Shown piece after piece: positions 56,286 to 64,000 of a DNA stretch of 64,000 nucleotides (its first letter is position 1; every line of letters starts with the position of its first letter). A program made the translations under genes and the position numbers. Source of the stretch: Stachybotrys elegans (Eukaryota; Ascomycota; Sordariomycetes; Hypocreales; Stachybotryaceae); contig JAGPNK010000012.1 in NCBI GenBank assembly GCA_020746835.1, positions 992,001 to 1,056,000 of the forward strand, given 5' to 3'. The notes below the pieces were generated by a model. That model worked only from the letters and a program-made list of their open reading frames with translations, had not been told where the DNA came from and made no database searches.

Positions 56286-56617
56286 CTGAAGTAGTGCAAT
56301 GTCAATATTCAGCGCTATATTACATTTGACGTGAATAACTAGATGCAATTTCCTTCTTGCCTTGCGAGATTGAACATAGCACACATATAGTGGGTGATGT
56401 TCTCCTAATAAATGGGAGAATACCAGCAAGTGCCTCGGCTGTTGAATAATCCTTGTTACGGAGTATTTTGTTTCTCTTGAAGTACGGATTAACAATGGCG
56501 CCGTCGACGCCACTGGAAGGCATTTGATGTTCTAGCGAACCATGCCAATCCACCACATCCTTCCCCAAATCTTACCTTGTTTAGCACACAGAGAATTCGA
56601 GGTTAGCCACTACCGCC
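56286..56617. other. Intergenic region
   Basis: About 330 bp between the MFS transporter and the Zn2Cys6 gene, both on the plus strand. It would hold the transporter terminator and the regulator promoter. No motif recognised. Confidence 0.35.
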
Positions 56618-58096
56618 ATGACACGTGCCATTGGCCCATTCGACAAAAGGAGGCAATTCTCCAGATGCACAGCATGTGCTATTCGACGTATAAAAGTCAG
56701 TATACCAGGCGACTATGGTGTACATACTAATAGGCACAGTGCAGCGGAGGTTTCCCATGCTCTCACTGTGTCCGTACGGGGAAAAGGTGCCAGGCGCAGC
56801 CCACAGAGAAAACGCCAAAGGCCAAGTTTGTGCACTCTACGCCAGGGTCCTATCAGAACACGGCAAGCCTTTGTCTGCCAGTACCGGCCACACAGGATGA
56901 CGTTTTTCTTGACCGCTTTGCTGTCCTTCTGCAGCGCAATCGATTCACTGCTAATTTCACCAACATTGTGCGTGACCTACTTCCTCTGGTGCAATCTTCG
57001 TCTCCGCTCCGGCACATAGTTTGCGGTCTGGGAGCACTGGAGGCGAGCAGAACAGGTTCCATACGCTCTGGTAGTCAGCCGCCGCCGAAGCATGTTGCCT
57101 TTGCCTACTACGGCAAAGCAGTTGAGTCTTTTCGAAAACAGATTGAGTTGGGTTGTCAGCAACTATCTGCGGCGGATCTTTGGATTACCTTTCTTCTTGG
57201 ATTGTTTGAGGTAATGCGGAACTGGAAAATAGGGTAGAAAGTCTCCTGCTCACAAAACACAGCTCATGACCGATAACTCCATAACGAAATGGACCATTCA
57301 TATTGCTTTCGGCATGGGCAAAGTGATTGAGTCGATGCCTGACAGTTCAAGAACGTCATCACTTGGCGGAAAGTTGATCGAGGTATATCACTACCTCGAG
57401 ATCACCCGTGCCATTTCTTACGGCACATGGACTTCACTCACAACCAACGCATTGGCTCAACATGTCGTAGAAGGAGAAAATGCACCGGATGCTTCCTTGC
57501 AAGTCATGCTACAAGCTTCTCAGCTAGTTCATCTGTTCGTCTGCCCCTTTCCCCGTCTCCAGTATCCTGCTTAGCCTGCTAACTGTCATTCGCTTCTCAG
57601 TATGTTCCGTGAGATCAACGTGTCGTCAGAAGATGGCCCAGCGAGCGACGCATTGGTCGCCTTGGCCCAGAGAGGAGCCTTCCTTCAGAAGCAGCTGTCT
57701 CATGACATCCAAGCACAGATGTCAGATGTGGACTGCACGGATTCTTACAAACATCTGGCGACCATCAACAACTGCACCGTTTTACTCTTTCTCTGCCTGA
57801 GCTTTTCCTACTACCAGTGCTGGGGCACAATCGCTAAACCGGGCTTGACACAGGATGAAATACATTCGCTTTTCGATGTTATTCTTGTTCGAGCAGCAAT
57901 TATCCTCGAAAGGCGAAGCATACCCGGTCTTTTACTGTTATTTCCACTACGAGTGGCTGGTAACTTTGCTATTACACCACAGCAGAAGGAAGGAGTAATC
58001 TCTGCACTGAACGAAATCTACAAACAGGGTTTTACAATTTCTGAATGGGTGATATCCGACTTGCAGGATCTGTGGCTTTCGCAGATGCTAATTTAA
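56618..58096 (+). CDS. Zn2Cys6 transcription factor
   Basis: Four exons (56618-56695, 56740-57210, 57263-57534, 57601-58096; introns of 44, 52 and 66 nt) encode 438 residues. The binuclear cluster is exact: C17-x2-C20-x6-C27-x5-C33-x2-C36-x6-C43, and intron 1 falls inside it, between Lys26 and Cys27. Acceptor CACAG at 56739 gives the canonical spacing; an upstream TAATAG at 56733 would insert two residues. The middle and C-terminal part has the helical fungal-specific pattern (R-H-I-V-C-G-L-G-A-L-E-A, A-Y-Y-G-K-A-V-E-S-F-R, and L-L-L-F-P-L-R-V-A-G). It is probably the pathway regulator of the adjacent transporter/hydrolase/oxoprolinase group, since such factors often lie beside their targets. 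Binding site unknown. Confidence 0.9.
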
Positions 58097-58238
58097 TTTG
58101 CATTTATCTAACTCAAATACATGAGGAAGCGGCCATAGAATGAGATAATATGAAGGCCAGATCGATCCGAAACAACCCACAGCCCTAGGCAGCTGAATGA
58201 ACCCCGGCTAAGGATTCCATTGGGAGAAATGCCACCAC

Positions 58239-58997
58239 TTACGCTTTGATGTTGAAGTACTGCGTCGTAACACGGGTACGCCGGCCGGGTGAGAAGTATT
58301 CGTAGCCAACAAGGGTGTTGCAGCCGTCGACGAATACGGTCACTGGAATGACTCCCTGATACATGATGCTCCACTGGAAACATGTTAGCAACGCAATGCT
58401 GACTTCCCCGGTCAGAGGAGAGATGCGACTTACAGCAGCAACACGGCCAGCAAATTGCCTCTCGACAACTCCGGAGAAACTTGCGCCCGCGCTGATGAGG
58501 AAGTCTTCCTGGAAGAGGGGAAAGTTTGAGTTGACGTAGTCCCTCCACACCGTAGGCTCCTTGGAGTCTGGGTCATAGGTGGTCAAGATATTCTCCACGA
58601 GGCCCGTCTCGGTAACATTCTCATAATTGAAGAATGACGAGGACAGCTGCCCTCCCTCGGCTTGGTCGGCACGAACGAAGTGTTGGCTCGGCGAGTTGAC
58701 AATATACCCAGCTGTAATGTGAGAGACTGATTCATCCCTGCGATATGGTTAGCTGCACATACGATCGGCGAATGTGATGCTCCACGAGGGATTAGGGTCA
58801 TGAGTAGCCTACCACTTGTGCTGAATAAAGCTTGCCTCAAAGCTCGCCTTCACAGTGGGAGGCTCAGGCTGCTTGAAGCTAGACGAGAACTCATTCCACG
58901 AAGCCGGGAACGTGTTGCACCCAGAGCAACTTTCTGCTGCTGCAAATGCCGCTGAATAAGTCAGGGCAGTGATGAAACGAAGCTTGAGCGACTGCAT
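58239..58997 (-). CDS. Secreted protein of unknown function
   Basis: Three exons (58813-58997, 58434-58737, 58239-58373; introns of 75 and 60 nt) encode 207 residues. A signal peptide of about 21 residues is followed by S-C-S-G-C. The body has D-E-S-V-S-H-I-T-A-G-Y-I-V and E-N-I-L-T-T-Y-D-P, and ends T-Q-Y-F-N-I-K-A. Only three cysteines are visible. I do not recognise the family. It is convergent with the Zn2Cys6 factor. A TATAAAA element 83-89 bp upstream supports the start at 58995-58997. Confidence 0.75.
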
Positions 58998-59079
58998 GAT
59001 GGTTGATGAGTGAATTGTGATTGTGATTGAAGTTTGTCTTTGGTTAATGAATACTACACCATGGGCGAGGAACAAGGGG

Positions 59080-59086
59080 TTTTATA
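59080..59086 (-). promoter_or_regulatory. TATA box of the unknown secreted protein gene
   Basis: TATAAAA on the minus strand, about 85 bp upstream of the ATG at 58997. Confidence 0.55.
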
Positions 59087-61581
59087 TTCGTTCTTCTTTC
59101 AAATGAAACGCGACACTCGTCTTCTGCCCCTTCTTGCCCGCGGCAAATACGCACTACATTGTAATGCTTCGCCTCGTTGAGTTGACGATGGCATCACCAA
59201 GTGGGGCAACGCGTTCGAATGTTGCCCAATTCAGTAACTGGCTTGTCTGGGCCACGCAACGCACGCTCCACTTGGTGTGATCTTGTCAGCCCTCAATGTC
59301 GTAGCCTTGAGAATCTACCTCATGCTAGCAAAGGGTGCTCGCCCATCGAGTCGCCCCTTAACTCTGCCCTCGAATCTCACCATCATCAACCCTGGCAAAG
59401 TTCAGTCGTCAACCTTAGCCTCACCGACAGCCCATCGTCTGAAAATGTGGGCTTGCAGCCCGTGCACTCAGGTAGAACAACGCGTACCACCAAAGTTAAA
59501 ATTCAGGCAGTTTCAGTATTATTCAGATTGTCCGAGATATGGGTCAAGATGGCAGTACTCAGCTGGCAACGATGACGCTCATTTATCGTAGCCCAAGCTG
59601 TCCTTGACCCAGGCTACCCTAGACGCACCGCATTGTCATCTCCTTCATCTTTCTCAAACTGAAACCTTACCACAAAGCGGCTCTTTCCAACGCATTAGTT
59701 AAATTGAAGAATAGGAGGAGAAAGAAGACTTGCTTTCGCTGTGTAGGCAGTCCCCTTTTCTTAATCAGGGCCAATATTAGTCCCTGCTGCGTTATTCATT
59801 GCCCTACACTCAATTTCGAATTTAATGGGCCTTTCACGATCTTGCATAGCCGGTAATGGGAGTTTTAAAAATTCGGATTCATTCAAAATGAGAACTGTCG
59901 GTGGCAAGTCCGAACTCACATGTCAGATGATTGCGGCTACGATCTTTATGTACTTGAGGCTTGCCGGAGGTTACGAAAAGCTTGCCCTGGATTCCCAACG
60001 CGCCCGTAAAGGAGTTCGGCTATCCATGAAGATCCGAGCTTCGACTTCCAACTACTGCTGCTTCCCGTGCAGGAAAATCGTCTACCATGCATGCTATTGA
60101 TGCAAGCCATGGCGAGACACCAGACTTCGGCATCCACATTCCAGGTCTGACAGCGAGTATGACCACTCCAAAGATTTGACGAATACCCAAGCGCGATACG
60201 GCCGGCACTGAAGTTAACGGTAGGTATGCATATGCAATCTCTTCCTCGTTGTTGTTTTGCCCTACTGTTACAACTGCATTGGTTGACACAGTAGGGAGAC
60301 AATACAGTAGGTTGGTGCCTTGGACTGCATACCTCTTTTCGTCATTGTACAATTCTCTTTGCAACTTCACTGCTACTGGTTGCCCAAATCTGCCTGTTAC
60401 CCCACTGGGCGCCAATGTCGATTTTCCTTGGTCATGCCTCGACTTTCCTAAGAGGGCATAGGCTTTCTGCAAGTTTCTGCCAGTCTTCCGGCAGTCCATG
60501 CGATTTGAAGCAGTTGGCAGGCGTATTAGATCACAAATTTGACCAACAGTGATGCATTAAAGGTGGTTTAGAAGAGCAACCATCGTTTCGTTTAGGATAT
60601 ATCATTTCTGGTGGCGAGCAACCTTTTCGATGCAAATCAACTAGACTTGTGAAACGGGACAATTGATGCAAAAATACGTGCTGCCTCCACCACTTTGGCA
60701 ACTAGTTCCCTCTTTTCGCATTCTTGCTCTTTCTGCTTCTGATATTCTCATGCATGGCATGCCCCTATCGCGCGTAACGTCGCGTAATCGTCACCTTCTT
60801 GTTGTGTTCGAGCTTCCCGGACCGTGAAGCCTCAGTTCAATCATACTTGCTATGCTGGGTAAGTTTCTTACTGTACTGGGTTAGGTGATTCCGGTAAACG
60901 TCGGTTGGCATGCAATATTGCACGGTAATAACGTCCACCTAATGGACTGGGATCAGTACCCCGTAATCATCATTGTGGATCGGATGGAAGCGAGGCTGCT
61001 ATCCATGGGTTCATCTACGGCTCCTTCCGCTTTCCGTCCCGTGAACCAAGCATTGTCATCATAATGAACAGTCGGGTTTAGCCGCTTACCGGCTTCCTTT
61101 CTCAACAGAGTCATTCCTCCTGGCTTCTCTCTATCAATGTGTGCCGTTGCCTGAATCTGCCCCCTGCCCTGCATCATTATCTCTGCCAAGGGACACAAGC
61201 CGCAAGATGTCACATCGGCCGCCTGCCGACCTTCTCAATTGAGATAGTATGTATATCCCCCCAGTTAATGCGCTGGTCCAAGCAAAAATTCCTGGTTTGT
61301 GATTTTCTTGTCCTGGGTCAGTGCAGTCCAGCAAACCCACATAGCAATTAATTGCAATACGAGGAATTATGCACCTACCTACTCTGTAGGTTCTTTGACC
61401 CCAGCCACAGCTCAATGCTTGGCATTATGGTCCGGCGGCTGCACCTTTGTGTCTTAGCCATGAGTGACCTTCCACGATAGGGAAGCCAGATCCAATTCCC
61501 GCGGGCTAACAAATGCCGAGGAACAACTTCACTTGCCAAGGAGGTTGGAGGGCTAGGGGCTGTTCATGTTGGAGATGAAGC

Positions 61582-61588
61582 TATAAAG
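61582..61588 (+). promoter_or_regulatory. TATA box of the choice-of-anchor-B gene
   Basis: TATAAAG about 100 bp upstream of ATG 61684. Confidence 0.5.
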
Positions 61589-61683
61589 TCCACTATTCCA
61601 GCACATGTTGGCCTTGATTCTGGACCATCCAAGTCAGCCTCTCAACACTATTCTTTTGACTTGTGCAAGCCGCCTCTGCCACC

Positions 61684-63077
61684 ATGAAGGGTCTTTTCGC
61701 AACTTCTCTCTCCGCCCTGCTGGCCGGCCACGCTGTGGCCGAGTCCATGACAGTTCTCAAGGAGCTCAAGCTCAAGGATTGGGCGGCGGAGAGCGCAGCA
61801 GGCGCATACGATTTCGACCGGTATGAGGCCCTGCAGGCTGTTACTCCCTGCACCAACGGCCGTGCTGGTGAATACCAGTGCTCCAACGTTGATCTCGTGT
61901 CTTTCCTGCGCCACCAGGACATGGGATCGTCGACCCGCACGGGTAACGATGTTTGTATGTTTAACCCCAATGAGTTGACCAACGCTCCCTTGCTAACGTA
62001 TCGTGCTTTACAGGGGGCTGGACTTCCTCCACCGGTCGGGAGTTTGGTGCCGTTGGTCAAACTGACGGTACCGCTTTCGTCGAGATTCTCAGTGACGGAT
62101 CCCTCGTCTATCTCGGTCGTCTGCCCACACAAACCACCAACTCTTCTTGGCGCGACATCAAGGTTATCGGCAACTACGCGTACATTGGCGCCGAGTCGAG
62201 CAACCACGGACTGCAGATCTTTGATCTGACCAAGCTGCTTACCGTCAACCCTGCTTCTCCCCGGGTTTTCAGCATCACCTCGGACCTCACGGCCCACTTC
62301 CGTGGATTCGGAAACTCCCACAACATTGTCGCTCACGAGGAGACGAACATGATCTACGCTGTTGGCACCGGATCCGCCGCAGGATGCCGCGGCGGTCTGT
62401 TTATGGTGGATGTCAGCAACCCAGCCAGGCCTACCTCGCCTGGATGTCTCTCTGCTGGAGGCTACGTCCACGATGCTCAGTGCGTCACATACTCTGGCCC
62501 TGACACCCGATACACCGGCCGGGAGATCTGCTTCAACTACAACGAGGACTCCCTTGACATCACCGATGTCACGTCGAAGAGCAGCCCCGTGACCATTAGC
62601 AGCACCAGCTACAACGGTGTTTCCTACACTCACCAGGGCTGGCTTGCGGATCCTCAGATGCGCTTCCTGCTCCTTGATGACGAGCTTGATGAGCAGCGAC
62701 GAAGGGGCCCGGCCGCCAACCAGCGCACCACGACTTACATCGTTGACATCTCCAACCTCTCCCGACCTGTCTTCACTGGCACCTACCAGAGCCCTGCCAT
62801 TGCCATCGACCACAACCAGTATGTCGTTGATGGTATCTCCTACCAGGCCAACTACGGATCTGGTCTCCGCATGGTCAACGTGACCTCCTTGAGTACCGAT
62901 AGCACCGGCAGGGGCATCAACGAGGTTGGCTACTTCGATTGCTACCCCGAGGATGACAGCGTTGGTGGACGCGCTGCCTTCACTGGTACCTGGAGTGTTT
63001 ATCCCTACTTCAACTCTGGATATATCCTTCTCAACAGCATTGAGAGAGGTCTCTTCTCTCTCAGATATACCGGTTAG
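61684..63077 (+). CDS. Secreted choice-of-anchor-B / LVIVD-repeat family protein
   Basis: Two exons (61684-61954, 62014-63077; 59-nt intron GTATGT...ACAG) encode 444 residues. A signal peptide (M-K-G-L-F-A-T...G-H-A-V-A) is followed by beta-propeller-like repeats: S-N-V-D-L-V-S-F, G-L-Q-I-F-D-L-T-K-L, G-L-F-M-V-D-V-S-N-P-A-R-P, D-S-L-D-I-T-D-V-T and G-L-R-M-V-N-V-T. These are the degenerate LVIVD units of the choice-of-anchor-B family. Conserved H-N-I-V-A-H and H-D-A-Q-C-V lie in the middle. Family members are secreted or surface-bound and mostly uncharacterised. The very C-rich third codon positions suggest high expression relative to its neighbours. Confidence 0.85.
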
Positions 63078-63166
63078 AGATGATTGAGGTGATGGACTTC
63101 TTGTATATTTGTCTTTGGTTGTACGAATTCATATTCTCTATGATAACTATAGAGATGTAGCTAAAT

Positions 63167-64000
63167 CTAACTGTGTTCGACCAACATGAACGATTCTACA
63201 AACTCTATGAGCGCGACTAGACCCAGGGTCCAAAATGCAATAAACGGAAAACCCGCCCTTAGGCCCAATGCAAATAGTTTCCCCGTTATAAGCGGTCCAG
63301 CCGACCGAGTGAGACAGGAAAAAGATGCCGAGGCCCCATTTACAAAGGCAAGGTCCCCTTTATCTGCCGTAGTGTTCGTGATACTAAGGCGGAATTAGCT
63401 AAGAAGCTGCCTCTAAATGAGTCTTGTGACTTACAGGATGGCAGAACATATGTAGCCAACCGAGGAGAGCAAGACCTTGGCCCATAGATCTAACGTCACC
63501 AACAACGTGGGCAGTGGAGACTCGAGGTTCGGTAGAAAGGGAGTCAAAACATACATGGTTGGGTATATGCCAACCGCGATACGATACGCCTTTAGTGCCC
63601 CTAGTTTACCAACAGCCAATGGAACCACGGTTGCCTGCATGATTACGGCAACGATTGCCTGGGAGAGAAGAATCAGGCCAACCTGATGGCTGCTGTAACC
63701 GAAACCCCCGGCAGGGTCGAATGGGCTGCGTTCGTGTGACGAGGTTGAGTCATGAGGCAGAGCAGTGGGTGCCGCTAGGAATGCGGGCATCAAAGCGTCT
63801 GAGGAGACTTTGTGGAAGGCAAGAAGGCCGACGGCAAGGATCTGAAGGAGGGACTGTTTGGAAGGGATCTTCATCCATGGCGTTGGCTGAGGTGCGCTTC
63901 TGGACTCGTAGTCTTCCTCGGCATGGATGTCTTGCAATTCCACATCTAGAATGTTTGTCAACGAATTTCCCCTTTCTACGAGATGGCTTGCTCACCTGCT
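63167..64000 (-). CDS. MFS transporter, 5' part outside window
   Basis: Visible exons are 63167-63383, 63435-63945 and the last bases of another exon at 63996-64000; introns 63384-63434 and 63946-63995 have GTAAGT/GTGAGC donors and TTAG/CTAG acceptors. The 242 or so residues seen form the C-terminal half of a 12-helix transporter: L-L-Q-I-L-A-V-G-L-L-A-F-H, then G-Y-S-S-H-Q-V-G-L-I-L-L-S-Q, K-A-Y-R-I-A-V-G, and a final R-S-A-G-P-L-I-T-G-K-L-F block. The layout resembles the ZIFL-like fungal MFS group (YCR023C type). The N-terminal half and start lie beyond the window, and the substrate is unknown. The frame starting at 63961 begins with TTG inside the intron and should not be used as a start. 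Confidence 0.82.

Larger units (their letters stand above)
58998..61683. other. Long intergenic region
   Basis: About 2.7 kb between divergent genes. Frames on both strands are below 160 codons, overlapping and without motifs. No MITE ends or tRNA were seen. The promoter of the choice-of-anchor-B gene lies at the right end. Confidence 0.45.

Noticed and set aside
61593..62813. 406-codon frame antisense to the choice-of-anchor-B gene
   Set aside because: It arises from the strong codon bias of the sense gene; Ser/Ala/Val/Arg-rich, no domain, and it crosses the sense intron.

Overview
The window looks like filamentous ascomycete (Pezizomycotina, probably Sordariomycetes) nuclear DNA. Most genes carry short introns of 43-82 nt with GTRNGT-type donors and CTAAC/CTGAC-like branch points. 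The protein families are typically fungal: HET domain, Clr5-ankyrin, Goodbye-STAND, Zn2Cys6, bZIP with a DUF3425-like tail, CBM1 and BYS1. I saw no rRNA, convincing tRNA or CRISPR array. Exon structures were derived by joining reading frames at splice signals; each model given here keeps frame across every junction. Species cannot be named from sequence alone.

Layout. 0-20.6 kb: a serine hydrolase cut by the left edge, a TcmP/LCM-type O-methyltransferase, a Dal5-like MFS transporter, an aminoglycoside-phosphotransferase-like pseudogene with one C-to-T-type nonsense codon, a CPA-type cation/H+ antiporter bracketed by inverted 127-bp fragments of an ankyrin-gene tail, a flavin-dependent halogenase-like protein with a C-terminal zinc-ribbon motif, a secreted epoxide-hydrolase-like enzyme, a HET-domain protein and a CE1 esterase with a CBM1. 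22-37.5 kb: a secreted HExxH protein, a short bZIP factor, a small membrane protein, a 1382-residue Clr5-ankyrin protein, a large uncharacterised membrane protein and a cysteine-rich secreted protein with a 28-nt last exon. 38.5-46.8 kb: a six-exon type-B carboxylesterase, a Goodbye-NACHT STAND protein with a cysteine-rich C-terminus, and a BYS1/thaumatin-like secreted protein. 48.6-58.1 kb: a probable catabolic cluster (5-oxoprolinase/hydantoinase, S33-type hydrolase, ACS-family MFS transporter, Zn2Cys6 factor). 58.2-64 kb: a small secreted protein, a secreted choice-of-anchor-B/LVIVD protein and an MFS transporter cut by the right edge.

Two themes stand out. First, accessory character: many secreted products, three allorecognition/innate-immunity-type genes (HET, Clr5-ankyrin, STAND) within 29 kb, a small DNA-transposon family (three copies of a shared terminal repeat, two of them with both ends), scattered ankyrin-tail fragments and a RIP-compatible pseudogene. 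Second, pathway-like groupings: a methyltransferase/transporter/halogenase-like group without a backbone enzyme in the window, and a more convincing peptide/pyroglutamate- or hydantoin-type catabolic group at 48.6-58.1 kb. Two introns use GC-AG ends with an identical GCAAGT donor, which simple ORF calling misses.
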